A DNA stretch of 64,000 bases, from positions 62,001 to 126,000 of the forward strand of contig NZ_MSCV01000014.1 of NCBI RefSeq assembly GCF_002005105.1. The letters run 5' to 3'. The position numbers and the translations under genes are program-made. Shown here one piece after another: positions 51,904 through 61,805 of this stretch. Positions within the stretch are counted from its first letter, which is position 1. Every line of letters begins with the position of its first letter. This DNA is from Methylocaldum sp. 14B (GTDB taxonomy: Bacteria; Pseudomonadota; Gammaproteobacteria; Methylococcales; Methylococcaceae). The notes below the pieces were generated by a model that saw nothing but the letters and a program-made list of their open reading frames with translations, made no database searches and was not told where the DNA came from.

Positions 51904-53166
51904 ATGGCCATTCGGAATGCATTTTATGCCCAATCCGGCGGTGTAACCGCCGTCATTAACGCATCGGCATGCGGTGTGATCGAAACCGCGCGGCGGCACC
52001 GTAATCATATTGGTAGTGTTTATGCCGGGCGGAATGGCATTATCGGTGCGTTGACCGAAGATCTTATCGACACGGCTCAGGAATCCGATCAAGCCATTGC
52101 CGGGCTGCGGCACACGCCGGGCGGCGCTTTCGGCTCCTGCCGCTACAAGCTGAAGGGACTCGAGGAGAGCAAGGCGCAATACGAACGGCTGATCGAAGTC
52201 TTCAAGGCCCACGACATCGGCTATTTCTTCTACAACGGCGGCGGCGATTCGGCCGATACCTGTCTGAAAGTGTCTCAGCTTTCGGAGAAGATGGGTTATC
52301 CATTGTGCGCCATTCATATTCCCAAGACAGTCGATAACGACCTGCCCATTACCGACAACTGTCCCGGTTTCGGTTCCGTAGCCAAGTACATTGCGGTTTC
52401 CACCCGTGAAGCGAGCTTCGACGTGGCCTCGATGGCGGCCACTTCAACCAAGATATTCGTGATCGAGGTCATGGGGCGCCATGCTGGCTGGATCGCTGCC
52501 GCCGGAGGATTGGCGGCCGGTGCGGAACACGATATCCCGCTGGTGATCCTGTTTCCCGAAATTCCCTTCGATCAAACCGAGTTTCTGGCCGCGGTCGACG
52601 AGAGGGTCAAGCGTTACGGCTATTGCTCGGTAGTGGTCTCGGAAGGCGTAAAGGGGGCGGACGGCAAGTTTCTCGCCGATGCCGGTATCAAAGACGTTTT
52701 CGGCCACACCCAGCTTGGCGGTGTCGCCCCGGTCATTGCCGCTCTGATCAAGAGCTCGCTGGGCCACAGGTATCACTGGGCCGTAGCCGATTATCTGCAG
52801 CGCGCCGCCCGGCACATTGCTTCCAGAACCGATGTCGAACAGGCTTACGGCCTCGGTAAGGCCGCCGTCGAACTGGCTTTGGATGGCCGGAATGCGGTCA
52901 TGCCCACGATCGATCGTATTTCCGATTCGCCCTATCGGTGGAAGATCGGTCACGCCGACTTGTCGGACGTGGCCAATGTGGAAAAGAAGATGCCGCGGGA
53001 ATTCATTTCTCCAGACGGCTTTGGCATTACCGATGCTTGTCGCGCCTATTTGCTCCCTTTGATAGAGGGCGAAGATTACCCGCCGTACAAAGATGGCTTG
53101 CCGAATTACGTCGTGTTGAAAAATGCGTCGGTTCCCAAGAAGCTGACCAGCCAATTTGCAGTTTGA
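51904..53166 (+). CDS. pfp: Pyrophosphate-dependent 6-phosphofructokinase
   Basis: A 420-residue phosphofructokinase. FYAQSGGVTAVINASA opens the protein; the phosphoryl-donor loop NGGGDSADT (residues 111-119) has Asp115 where ATP enzymes have Gly, and IPKTVDNDLPIT has Lys141 where ATP enzymes have Gly. Both are known determinants of PPi use. EVMGRHAGWIAAA is the substrate motif. The enzyme reversibly phosphorylates fructose-6-P (in methanotrophs also sedoheptulose-7-P) with PPi. A proton-pumping pyrophosphatase follows 59 bases on, the arrangement described for Methylococcus capsulatus, linking glycolytic flux to PPi-driven proton gradient. Confidence 0.95.
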   Translation: MAIRNAFYAQSGGVTAVINASACGVIETARRHRNHIGSVYAGRNGIIGALTEDLIDTAQESDQAIAGLRHTPGGAFGSCRYKLKGLEESKAQYERLIEVFKAHDIGYFFYNGGGDSADTCLKVSQLSEKMGYPLCAIHIPKTVDNDLPITDNCPGFGSVAKYIAVSTREASFDVASMAATSTKIFVIEVMGRHAGWIAAAGGLAAGAEHDIPLVILFPEIPFDQTEFLAAVDERVKRYGYCSVVVSEGVKGADGKFLADAGIKDVFGHTQLGGVAPVIAALIKSSLGHRYHWAVADYLQRAARHIASRTDVEQAYGLGKAAVELALDGRNAVMPTIDRISDSPYRWKIGHADLSDVANVEKKMPREFISPDGFGITDACRAYLLPLIEGEDYPPYKDGLPNYVVLKNASVPKKLTSQFAV

Positions 53167-53225
53167 TTTCCGAGTTCATGCCCCATGTGACGTAAAAACA
53201 AGAAAGCAAAAAAGAGGAGGAGAAA

Positions 53226-55358
53226 ATGGCTTATTTACTCGTCGCCCGCGCGCAAGAGGGCGTCCGGTTAGTGCTGAATGACCGTCGCTGTAAAATGATC
53301 GCCGGTTTGGGACTCATCGAGTTCCTATACATCGGTTTCACAATCGGCTGGGGAGTGGCTTTCGCGTTCACGGCTGCGGTTGCCGCCCTGATCTACGGAA
53401 TCCTTTCCATTGCCTGGATTAATATTCAATCGCCGGGCAATGAGCGCATGGTGGAAATTGCCTCCGCCATTCAGCAAGGCGCCAAAGCTTATCTGAACCG
53501 CCAGTACAAGACGATCGGTCTGGTCGGCGGGGTTCTCTTCCTCGTTATCGGTGTCGCCCTCGGGTGGGCTGTCGCCATCGGCTTTGCCGTCGGTGCGGTG
53601 CTGTCCGGCGTTGCCGGTTACATCGGCATGAACATCTCGGTGCGCTCCAATTCCCGCACTGCACAGGCCGCATATCAAGGCATGAATGCCGCTTTCACCG
53701 TGGCTTTCCGGGGCGGTGCCATCACCGGCCTGTTGGTGGTCGGATTGGGCCTTTTGGGTGTCGCCGGTTACTATGTGATCCTGAAAGCCTCCGGCGTCGA
53801 CGATCCGTTGCACGCACTGGTGGGACTCGCCTTCGGTGGTTCTTTGATTTCCATCTTCGCCCGTTTGGGCGGCGGCATCTTTACCAAGGGCGCCGACGTG
53901 GGCGCCGATTTGGTGGGCAAGGTCGAGGCCGGGATTCCCGAGGACGATCCCCGAAATCCTGCGGTCATCGCCGACAACGTGGGCGACAACGTGGGCGATT
54001 GTGCCGGCATGGCCGCCGACTTGTTCGAGACCTACGCGGTGACGATCGTCGCCACCATGCTGCTGGCCAGCCTGCTCACTGCCGGGTCGGAGAACGCCAT
54101 CGCTTATCCCTTGGTGCTCGGCGGAATTTCCATCATTGCATCCATTATCGGCACTTCTTTCGTGGAGGTTGCCGAGGGACGCAAGATCATGAGCGGCCTC
54201 TACAAAGGCGTCATCGTCTCCGGCGGCTTGTCCGCCCTGGCGTTCTATCCGGTCACTCTGGCATTGTTCGGTGGCGATGTTTCGTTTGCGGGCGAATCGA
54301 TTTCGGCCCACAGCATCTATTTCTCCGCCCTCATCGGTCTTGTTCTTACAGGGGTGATGGTCGCCATCACCGAATACTACACGGCAACCGAATTCAAGCC
54401 GGTTCAGCATATCGCATCGGCGTCGACCACCGGGCACGCTACCAACATCATCGCGGGGCTGGGCATCTCCATGAAGTCGACGGCGGGCCCCGTTGTTGCC
54501 GTATGTGCCAGCATCTGGGGAGCCTACGAGCTGGCCGGTTTGTTCGGAATCGCCGTGGCGGCCACGGCAATGCTGTCCATGACCGGCATGATCGTGGCGC
54601 TGGACGCCTACGGTCCCATTACGGACAACGCCGGGGGCATCGCTGAGATGGCCGATTTGCCCGCCGAAATCCGCAACATCACCGATCCTCTCGATGCCGT
54701 CGGCAATACCACCAAAGCGGTAACCAAGGGGTACGCCATCGGCTCCGCAGGGCTTGCCGCGCTCGTGCTGTTCGCCGACTACACCCATAATTTGGGCGGC
54801 GGCATTACCTTCGACTTGTCGAACCACATGGTGGTCATCGGGCTTTTCATCGGCGGCTTGGTGCCTTATCTGTTCGGTGCTTTGGCCATGGAGGCCGTGG
54901 GCCGTGCCGCAGGCGGAATCGTTAACGAGGTTCGGCGGCAGTTCCGCGAGATTCCCGGCATCATGGACTATACAGCCAAGCCCGATTATTCGAAGGCGGT
55001 GGACATGCTGACCGTGGCCGCGATCAAGGAGATGATCGTGCCATCCCTGTTGCCCGTGGCGATACCCATTCTGGTGGGGTTGCTGCTCGGTAAGGAGGCA
55101 TTGGGCGGCGTACTCATCGGTTCGATCATTACCGGGCTGTTCGTGGCCATTTCCATGACCACCGGAGGCGGTGCCTGGGATAACGCGAAAAAATATATAG
55201 AGGACGGCCATTATGGCGGCAAGGGGTCCGAAGCCCATAAGGCGGCGGTGACCGGCGATACCGTCGGCGACCCGTACAAGGACACGGCGGGCCCGGCCGT
55301 CAATCCGATGATCAAGATCATCAATATCGTGGCTCTTTTGATCATTCCGTTACTGTAA
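53226..55358 (+). CDS. hppA: Membrane-bound proton-translocating pyrophosphatase
   Basis: A 710-residue integral membrane protein with about 16 TM helices. The PPi/Mg site is in [20 protein letters not shown] and [15 protein letters not shown]. The [21 protein letters not shown] region (about residue 495) has Lys in the position that makes the enzyme K+-independent, in place of Ala in K+-dependent forms. [20 protein letters not shown] is the second acidic motif. It couples PPi hydrolysis to proton export, or makes PPi from the gradient. AGGAGGAG precedes the ATG at 53226. The N-terminal 20 residues before the first TM helix are longer than usual. A terminator follows 22 bases after the stop. 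Confidence 0.95.
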   Translation: MAYLLVARAQEGVRLVLNDRRCKMIAGLGLIEFLYIGFTIGWGVAFAFTAAVAALIYGILSIAWINIQSPGNERMVEIASAIQQGAKAYLNRQYKTIGLVGGVLFLVIGVALGWAVAIGFAVGAVLSGVAGYIGMNISVRSNSRTAQAAYQGMNAAFTVAFRGGAITGLLVVGLGLLGVAGYYVILKASGVDDPLHALVGLAFGGSLISIFARLGGGIFTKGADVGADLVGKVEAGIPEDDPRNPAVIADNVGDNVGDCAGMAADLFETYAVTIVATMLLASLLTAGSENAIAYPLVLGGISIIASIIGTSFVEVAEGRKIMSGLYKGVIVSGGLSALAFYPVTLALFGGDVSFAGESISAHSIYFSALIGLVLTGVMVAITEYYTATEFKPVQHIASASTTGHATNIIAGLGISMKSTAGPVVAVCASIWGAYELAGLFGIAVAATAMLSMTGMIVALDAYGPITDNAGGIAEMADLPAEIRNITDPLDAVGNTTKAVTKGYAIGSAGLAALVLFADYTHNLGGGITFDLSNHMVVIGLFIGGLVPYLFGALAMEAVGRAAGGIVNEVRRQFREIPGIMDYTAKPDYSKAVDMLTVAAIKEMIVPSLLPVAIPILVGLLLGKEALGGVLIGSIITGLFVAISMTTGGGAWDNAKKYIEDGHYGGKGSEAHKAAVTGDTVGDPYKDTAGPAVNPMIKIINIVALLIIPLL

Positions 55359-55380
55359 GTGACGCGACGATCCAGTTATC

Positions 55381-55405
55381 GAGGCCGGCTTTGCCGGCCT
55401 CTTTG
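55381..55405 (+). terminator. Terminator after hppA
   Basis: GAGGCCGGC pairs perfectly with GCCGGCCTC around a TTT loop, followed by a short T-rich run (TTTGTTT). It ends the pfp-hppA transcript. Confidence 0.75.
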
Positions 55406-55496
55406 TTTCATGCATTTTTGATTCCTTTGTCTAGTCGGAATAGGCGAGCGATTAGGTCTAACCGAATATTCATTCGTTAATATCGGGTTTGAACCC

Positions 55497-56597
55497 ATGG
55501 TGCGCAAAACAATCTTGAATGAGATCCACCGGCAGGCCGGCGGACGCATGGTGGAGTTCGCGGGTTGGGAGTTGCCGCTTCATTATGGTTCGCAACTGGA
55601 GGAGCATCATGCCGTGCGCCGGGATGCCGGTGTTTTCGATGTGTCGCACATGACCGTCATCGATCTCGACGGCGCGGATTGCGGGCGGTTTCTGAGAATG
55701 CTCCTGGCGAACGATGTCGATCGATTGAGCGGTCCCGGCAAGGCTCTGTATAGCTGCGTGCTTAACGAGAGCGGCGGGATACTGGATGACTTGACCGTTT
55801 TCCGCAGGGCAGGGGATCGGTTTCGGATTGTGAGCAATGCCGCTACTCGCGACAAGGTCATCTCTTGGATACAGCGGCAGGTCTCTGGATTCTCCGTGGG
55901 CGTCCTGCCCAGGCAGGATCTCGCGATTATCGCGGCGCAAGGGCCGGAAACGAGGCGCAAAGCGCGTGATGGCCTGCCTTCCGAATTGCATGTGGCCGTT
56001 ATGTCCTTGGCGCCGTTCGAATTTGCCGAGGCTGGCGATTGGTTCATATCTTGCAGCGGATATACCGGCGAAGACGGTTTGGAAATCATCTTGCCTCAGG
56101 CCGATGCTGCTGCCCTGTGGGCAGTACTGATCGCTAACGGTTTTAGACCCTGCGGGCTTGGGGCGAGGGATACCTTGCGTCTTGAAGCCGGAATGCGGCT
56201 TTATGGATTGGACATGGACGAGACCGTAAGCCCTTTGGAATCCGGACTGGGTTGGACCGTGGCCTGGGAGCCGGTCGAGCGGCAGTTTATCGGTCGCAAG
56301 GCCTTGGAGGAGCAGCGGAAAATCGGGCAACTGCGCCGTTTTGTGGGACTCGTGTTGAACGATAAAGGCGTGCTGCGCCATGGGCAGAAGGTCGTCGTTC
56401 CGCCGTTTGGTGAAGGTGTTGTCACGAGCGGGATTTTCTCGCCTACACTGAATCGCTCGGTCGGCTTTGCTCGTCTGCCTCCCGGCAGCTATGAGCGTGC
56501 CTGGGTAGAGATTCGCGGCCAATCGAAAGAGGCGTGGATTACGCCGCCACGTTTTGTCAGGCAGGGGCACGCGGCTTTCGGCTTGGATCGAATTTAG
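55497..56597 (+). CDS. gcvT: Glycine cleavage system T protein (aminomethyltransferase)
   Basis: A 366-residue folate-binding protein. MVEFAGWELPLHYGSQLEEHHAVR at the N-terminus (quoted in part), VFDVSHMTVIDLDG, ARDTLRLEAGMRLYGLDMDE and VSPLESGLGWTV are diagnostic of GcvT rather than the related YgfZ. It transfers the methylene group from the H protein to tetrahydrofolate and releases ammonia. No gcvH or gcvP lies in the window, so the system is split here. The start at 55497 fits the family; its SD is weak. Confidence 0.94.
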   Translation: MVRKTILNEIHRQAGGRMVEFAGWELPLHYGSQLEEHHAVRRDAGVFDVSHMTVIDLDGADCGRFLRMLLANDVDRLSGPGKALYSCVLNESGGILDDLTVFRRAGDRFRIVSNAATRDKVISWIQRQVSGFSVGVLPRQDLAIIAAQGPETRRKARDGLPSELHVAVMSLAPFEFAEAGDWFISCSGYTGEDGLEIILPQADAAALWAVLIANGFRPCGLGARDTLRLEAGMRLYGLDMDETVSPLESGLGWTVAWEPVERQFIGRKALEEQRKIGQLRRFVGLVLNDKGVLRHGQKVVVPPFGEGVVTSGIFSPTLNRSVGFARLPPGSYERAWVEIRGQSKEAWITPPRFVRQGHAAFGLDRI

Positions 56598-56710
56598 CAG
56601 CTATTAAGCTAGTATTTATTAGGGTGGTTAGCATGGGCTCGCCGAGTTGTATGTGAGGCGTGTCACATAAACGAAAATAATATTCCGCCTTGGAGTGTGA
56701 GCGGCTATAG

Positions 56711-58120
56711 ATGAATACCCTCGTATTGGCAATCGGTATCCTCAGTCTCGGTGTGGCGGGCTGGCTCGGCTTCAAGTTGGTCGCCGCTAAAAGGACCGCT
56801 GCTCGTTCCGATATTCAGGATCCTTCGGATTCGTTTCTGTTGGACTCGCCCAGTGTCGAGCCCACGCTCATCCGAACCGAGCCGGTTCCTCCCGAAATTC
56901 TTAAGCGTTTGGCGCCGCTGGCAACACTGAGCGAGGAGGAACTGATCGCCTTCGCTTCCGGGCGCCTAATGGAGTTCTATCCGGCAGGTTCGACCGTGCT
57001 TCGTGGCTCTGAAATGCCCGAGACGGCAGTGTTTCTGCTTAAAGGCACGGTTATGGTCGGGCCGGAACGTGGCGGCAAGACGAAGGTGGATTCGGATAGC
57101 GATGCCGCACGCTTCCCGCTGAATCGCGACGGGCTGAGTTCGATTGCGGCGAATGCCTGGACGGACGTTTGGGTGCTGCGCGTGCCCGCAGTGATCTTGC
57201 GACAGTATGCGGAGAGATCGAGCGCCCGGACGATAGTTCCGCCCGATTTGACTCGATCGCCGCTTCCTCGTGAACTGGGTGGGAGCAATTTGTTTTATGT
57301 CTTCTGCCGTACCTTTCATAAAGGCAAGCTCGACTTGCCGGCTTTTCCGTCCGTGGCCTTCAAATTAAGGCAGGCCATGCGCGAGGAGATCGACTTCGTA
57401 AAGGCGACAAAAATCGTGCAGATGGATCCCGTACTTGCGACTAAGTTGGTGCAAGTGGCCAATTCTCCTCTCTATCTCACGGCCGAGCCGGTCAAGACGT
57501 GTCAGAGCGCCATTGCTCGGCTAGGTCTGGTGGCGACCCGCAACCTCATTTTCACCATGAGTATGAAAGGTCTCTTCAACGCGGGTAGTCCGCAGATCAG
57601 AAAACTCATGTTGGACGTGTGGAAGAGCAGCCTTCAACTGTCGGTGATTTCTTCCGTGCTGGCGGCGAGAACCGGTCAGGTCGATCCCGATAAAGCGCTG
57701 TTGGGCGGATTGATCGTTCGCATCGGCGCCATTCCTTTTCTGTCTTTTGCCGAAAAATTTCGGTCTGAGTATCACGGCTCGGCGGAACTCGAGGCAGCCC
57801 TGCCGATTATTCAAGGGCCGGTCGGCCAATATTTGCTCGCTAAGTGGGAGTTTGCCGACGAATATCTCGATCTTCCGATCATTGCCGAGCAATGGAACTA
57901 CTCGTCGGGTACGGATCGGCTGGGTTTGGCCGATATCGTCCGGCTAGCGGCCTGGCACAGTTATGTCGGAACGCCCAAGATGGGAGATTTGCCCCCGATC
58001 ACCGAATTACCCGCATACGCTAAGCTCAAAGATGCCACGCTGACTCCGGAGCAGTCGCTCAAGGTATTGTACGATGCCAAGGAGCAGATTGCCGAAACCT
58101 TGAGGGTATTCGGTCAGTAA
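56711..58120 (+). CDS. Cyclic-nucleotide-binding-like and HDOD domain protein, membrane-anchored paralogue
   Basis: A 469-residue signalling protein. There is an N-terminal TM helix (residues 2-24, NTLVLAIGILSLGVAGWLGF), then a Crp-like cNMP-binding domain (about 60-150, LSEEELIAFASGR, FYPAGSTVLRGSEMPETAVF), then an HDOD domain (about 200-400, LPAFPSVAFKLRQAMRE, VQMDPVLATKLVQVANSPLYL, IARLGLVATRNLIF). HDOD lacks HD metal ligands and is thought to mediate protein interactions in two-component or c-di-GMP signalling. The next gene is a paralogue without the TM helix. The Crp-like domain has no obvious Arg-containing phosphate-binding cassette, so ligand binding is uncertain. Confidence 0.88.
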   Translation: MNTLVLAIGILSLGVAGWLGFKLVAAKRTAARSDIQDPSDSFLLDSPSVEPTLIRTEPVPPEILKRLAPLATLSEEELIAFASGRLMEFYPAGSTVLRGSEMPETAVFLLKGTVMVGPERGGKTKVDSDSDAARFPLNRDGLSSIAANAWTDVWVLRVPAVILRQYAERSSARTIVPPDLTRSPLPRELGGSNLFYVFCRTFHKGKLDLPAFPSVAFKLRQAMREEIDFVKATKIVQMDPVLATKLVQVANSPLYLTAEPVKTCQSAIARLGLVATRNLIFTMSMKGLFNAGSPQIRKLMLDVWKSSLQLSVISSVLAARTGQVDPDKALLGGLIVRIGAIPFLSFAEKFRSEYHGSAELEAALPIIQGPVGQYLLAKWEFADEYLDLPIIAEQWNYSSGTDRLGLADIVRLAAWHSYVGTPKMGDLPPITELPAYAKLKDATLTPEQSLKVLYDAKEQIAETLRVFGQ

Positions 58121-58164
58121 TGTATGTAACAGTTTTCGACAGTGTCCTGTGATAGAGTTGAGAA

Positions 58165-59529
58165 ATGAGCTTGCTGACACGAATTTTCGGTTCTAGGAGG
58201 CAAACAGCCAGCCTCAAGACGCAAACACCGGTCGAGGACGGGGCGGACGCTTATCCGCAAGCTGCGAAAATCGTTCCTTCGTCACGGGAGGGGATGTCCA
58301 TCAACTTGGACATCCTGAAAGAATTGTTTCCGATCCGCACCCTCAGCGAAGACGAATTGGACGCATTCGTTTTGGAGAGAAAGGCCGAGGTTTATGGACC
58401 CGGCACGATTCTGTTCAAGGCCGGGGAACCGATCGAATCGATTCATTACCTCTTGGGAGGGACGGTTCTGATGGATCTCGGTGACGGGAAAACTTACGAG
58501 ATCAGTGCAAATACTGCCAAAGCGAGGTTTCCCTTGTGCTGCGGCAAGCAGTACAGCGCCACGGCGTACGCGCAGACCGAAATTCAGATATTGCGCGTCG
58601 CCAGCAAGATCATGAGTCGAGGCGTGGTCAGGTACGAATCGGCGCAAACTCTAATAGACTCCAACGATGAGCGGATTCCGGAAGCTGTTCGGGGAGGCCG
58701 GCTGTTTCAGGCTTTCGCCCAGTCTTACGGCGAGGAAGAACTGCGAATCCCCTCTTTGCCGGACGTGGCTTTCAAGCTAAGGCAGGCCATACAACACGAT
58801 GTCGACATCCGTGAAGTCGTCAACATCGTTCAACTCGATCCCGCCGTTGCCGCCAAACTCGTTCATGTCGCCAATAGCCCTCTGTACTTGCCTGTTCGTC
58901 CGATCAATAATTGCCACGATGCAGTTTTGCGTTTGGGGCTGGCGGCGACCCGGAACCTGGTGACCAGCTTTTGTCTGAGGCAGGTTTTCCGTGGTCAAGA
59001 CCCTTACATCAATCAAGCCCTTCACAGGCAGTGGGAAACGAGCATCAAGCTATCCAGCCTCTGTTATGTTTTAGCCGCCGAGAACGAAGGAGTGAGTGAA
59101 GAGGAAGCCTTGTTAGCCGGATTGGTTGCCGATATCGGCGTAGTGCCGTTTCTCTATTTTGCCGAAAAGTTTCCTCGCGAGTACTGGAGTCCGGACGAGA
59201 TCGAGTCGGCGATGCCTCATATTCGGGGTCCGGTAGGGGCTTTCTTGCTGAAAAAGTGGGATTTTCCGGCCGATTTGATCGAAATCCCGATGCTGGCTGA
59301 AGAATGGTATCACGACAGCGGCAATGCCCTTGCTCTCAGCGATATCGTGATCTTATCCAGGCTGCATAGCTATATCGGTACGCGTCGCATGGCGGAGCTG
59401 CCGGCAATCAATTCCATTCCGGCATGCGCCAAACTCAAGGATAGTCGGTTGTCGCCGACCCATACCCTTAACGTCCTGCATGAAGCCAAGGAGAGGATCG
59501 ATCGGACTATGAAGTTTTTCAAAACCTGA
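58165..59529 (+). CDS. Cyclic-nucleotide-binding-like and HDOD domain protein, soluble paralogue
   Basis: A 454-residue protein with the same domain order as its upstream neighbour, but with a basic, low-hydrophobicity N-terminus (LLTRIFGSRRQTASLKTQTP) instead of a TM helix. Crp-like domain: LSEDELDAFVLERKAEVYGP, ILFKAGEPIESIHYLL. HDOD: SLPDVAFKLRQAIQHD, VQLDPAVAAKLVHVANSPLYL, VLRLGLAATRNLV. Many segments align with the first protein, so they arose by tandem duplication. A cytosolic and a membrane version in one operon (45-base gap) suggests they work together, for example as a heteromer. Confidence 0.88.
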   Translation: MSLLTRIFGSRRQTASLKTQTPVEDGADAYPQAAKIVPSSREGMSINLDILKELFPIRTLSEDELDAFVLERKAEVYGPGTILFKAGEPIESIHYLLGGTVLMDLGDGKTYEISANTAKARFPLCCGKQYSATAYAQTEIQILRVASKIMSRGVVRYESAQTLIDSNDERIPEAVRGGRLFQAFAQSYGEEELRIPSLPDVAFKLRQAIQHDVDIREVVNIVQLDPAVAAKLVHVANSPLYLPVRPINNCHDAVLRLGLAATRNLVTSFCLRQVFRGQDPYINQALHRQWETSIKLSSLCYVLAAENEGVSEEEALLAGLVADIGVVPFLYFAEKFPREYWSPDEIESAMPHIRGPVGAFLLKKWDFPADLIEIPMLAEEWYHDSGNALALSDIVILSRLHSYIGTRRMAELPAINSIPACAKLKDSRLSPTHTLNVLHEAKERIDRTMKFFKT

Positions 59530-59579
59530 CGTGGCCGTATTCCGTCCAACGTATATTTCCATTTGGTTTTTTTGAGTTT

Positions 59580-61625
59580 ATGAGCAACCCATTACTTGAT
59601 ATGGATGGTCTTCCGCCGTTTTCGCGTATCAAAGCGGAGCATGTCGTGCCGGCTGTCGAACGGATATTGGAAGAAAACCGTGCTGCTATCGCGAAATTGC
59701 TTGAACATGGAAAAACAGATACCTGGGAACACCTGGTAGAGCCGTTGGAAGACTTGGATGACCGGCTAAACAAAGCCTGGTCTCCGGTAAGCCACATGAA
59801 TGCCGTGGTGAACAGCGACGAGCTTAGAGAGGCCTACAACGCGTGTCTGCCGCTGTTGAGCGAATACGGGACGGAAATCGGCCAAAACGAGGAATTGTAC
59901 GCGGCTTACCGCGGGCTTGCCGAAAGCCCGGGTGCAACCGAATTGGATACCGCGCAAAAGAAGATCCTTGAAAATGCGCTCAGGGATTTTCGTCTGTCCG
60001 GCGTTGAATTGACTCCGGAGAAAAAGTCCCGCTTCAAGGCCATTGCCCAAGAACTCTCCAAACTCGCCAGTCAATTTCAGGATAACGTGCTCGACGCGAC
60101 GCATGCCTGGAGCAAGCACATCGAGGATGAAAAGCTGCTGAGCGGATTACCCGAGTCGGCGGTTGCGATGGCGCGCCAAGCAGCTGCGGCGCAGGGTAAG
60201 AGAGGTTGGCTGTTCAGTCTGGAATTCCCGTCTTATATTGCCGTGATGACTTATGCGGACGATCGGGATTTGCGCCGCGAGTTCTACACCGCCTACAACA
60301 CTCGCGCGTCCGATCAAGGTCCTGATGCCGGACGCTGGGACAACTCCGAAGTCATGGAGAGGATTCTCGCCTTGCGCCATGAAGAGGCGCGGCTTCTCGG
60401 ATTCTCGAACTATGCGGAATTGTCGCTTGCCACCAAAATGGCGCCCTCGACCGATGAGGTGATGCATTTTCTGAACGATCTGGCGCGCCGCAGCTTGCCT
60501 CAGGCGAGACGAGATCTCGAAGAGCTGAAAAACTTCGCAAGCCAAGAGCATGGTCAAGAAACGCTGGAATCTTGGGATCTGACTTATTATTCAGAGAAGC
60601 TTAGGCAGCATAAATTCGCCTTGTCCGAAGAAGAGATTCGAACCTATTTCCCCGTCAATCGGGTTGTTCCCGGGATGTTCGGCGTGGTCGAACGCTTGTA
60701 CGGGCTTCAAATCCGGGAAAAATCCGGGGTGGATGTTTGGCATCCGGACGTCAGGTTTTATGAAATCCTTGGCCGCTCGGGCGATTTGTTGGGCGGTTTC
60801 TATCTGGATCTTTATGCGCGGCCGAAGAAACGTGGCGGAGCCTGGATGGACGAATGCGTCACCCGGCGCAGAATCGGCCAAAAGATACAGCACCCGATCG
60901 CGTATCTGACTTGTAATTTCACGCCTCCGACCAATGGCGAGCCGTCCTTGTTGCGGCATGACGAGGTGTTGACCTTATTCCATGAATTCGGTCATGGCTT
61001 GCACCATATGCTGACCAAGGTCGATTACCTGGGTGTTTCCGGCATCCACGGCGTGGAATGGGACGCCGTGGAACTGCCGAGCCAGTTCATGGAAAACTTT
61101 TGCTGGGAACCCGATGCGCTGGGACTCATATCGGGCCACTATCGGACCGGCGAGCCTTTGCCGGAAGATTTGCTTGACAAGATGATCGCAGCCCGCAATT
61201 TCCAGTCGGGCATGCAGATGGTCCGCCAGCTCGAATTCAGTGTGTTCGATTTCCGCATTCATTTGGAATACGATCCGAGCCGGGGTGGCCGGATTTATCC
61301 GATACTCGACGACGTCAGAAAGCAGGTGGCGGTATTTGTCCCGCCGCCTTTCAACCGGTTCCCGCACAGTTTCTCGCACATCTTCGGTGGGGGCTATGCG
61401 GCGGGCTATTACAGCTACAAATGGGCGGAAGTCTTGTCCAGCGACGCTTTCTCGCTGTTCGAGGAAGAAGGAATTTTTGCGCCGGACGTAGGCCGCTCGT
61501 TCTTGGAAAATATCCTCGAGCAAGGCGGCAGCCGCAAGGCCATGGAGCTTTTCACCGCCTTCCGCGGCCGCGAGCCGACGATCGATGCCCTGCTAAGGCA
61601 CAACGGCATCGTTGAAGCGGCTTAG
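59580..61625 (+). CDS. prlC: Oligopeptidase A (M3 family)
   Basis: A 681-residue zinc metallopeptidase, close to the 680 residues of E. coli OpdA. The zinc motif LFHEFGHGLHHMLT is at about 465-478, with the third ligand Glu further on in GVEWDAVELPSQFMENF. N-terminal SNPLLDMDGLPPFSRIKAEH is typical. It degrades oligopeptides, including signal-peptide fragments, in the cytosol. The ATG at 59580 follows a poor SD (TTTGAG). A GC-rich hairpin with T5 about 120 bases beyond the stop probably ends transcription. Confidence 0.96.
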   Translation: MSNPLLDMDGLPPFSRIKAEHVVPAVERILEENRAAIAKLLEHGKTDTWEHLVEPLEDLDDRLNKAWSPVSHMNAVVNSDELREAYNACLPLLSEYGTEIGQNEELYAAYRGLAESPGATELDTAQKKILENALRDFRLSGVELTPEKKSRFKAIAQELSKLASQFQDNVLDATHAWSKHIEDEKLLSGLPESAVAMARQAAAAQGKRGWLFSLEFPSYIAVMTYADDRDLRREFYTAYNTRASDQGPDAGRWDNSEVMERILALRHEEARLLGFSNYAELSLATKMAPSTDEVMHFLNDLARRSLPQARRDLEELKNFASQEHGQETLESWDLTYYSEKLRQHKFALSEEEIRTYFPVNRVVPGMFGVVERLYGLQIREKSGVDVWHPDVRFYEILGRSGDLLGGFYLDLYARPKKRGGAWMDECVTRRRIGQKIQHPIAYLTCNFTPPTNGEPSLLRHDEVLTLFHEFGHGLHHMLTKVDYLGVSGIHGVEWDAVELPSQFMENFCWEPDALGLISGHYRTGEPLPEDLLDKMIAARNFQSGMQMVRQLEFSVFDFRIHLEYDPSRGGRIYPILDDVRKQVAVFVPPPFNRFPHSFSHIFGGGYAAGYYSYKWAEVLSSDAFSLFEEEGIFAPDVGRSFLENILEQGGSRKAMELFTAFRGREPTIDALLRHNGIVEAA

Positions 61626-61746
61626 CGAATATACAAATCCTTATAATGAAGGCAGGGCGAGGGCGACGTAAGTTGCCCCGCTCGTTGTTTTGTCTTTTAA
61701 CCGATATCCGCAGCTTGCCGTAGAGTAGGATGAACAGGCTCAGGCG

Positions 61747-61772
61747 CCGGTGCTTTGGGGGCGCCGGTTTTT
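61747..61772 (+). terminator. Probable terminator after prlC
   Basis: CCGGTGC (61747-61753) pairs with GCGCCGG (61761-61767) through one G-T pair around TTTGGGG, followed by T5. It lies just before the glycosyltransferase start. Confidence 0.5.
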
Positions 61773-61805
61773 CGTAACGAAAGTGAATCCATAACAACGA
61801 CGTCT

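Noticed and set aside
53325-55238. 637-codon open frame on the minus strand
   Set aside because: It is antisense to hppA and rich in His, Gln, Gly and Asp, the usual composition of a shadow frame. hppA motifs leave no doubt about the coding strand.
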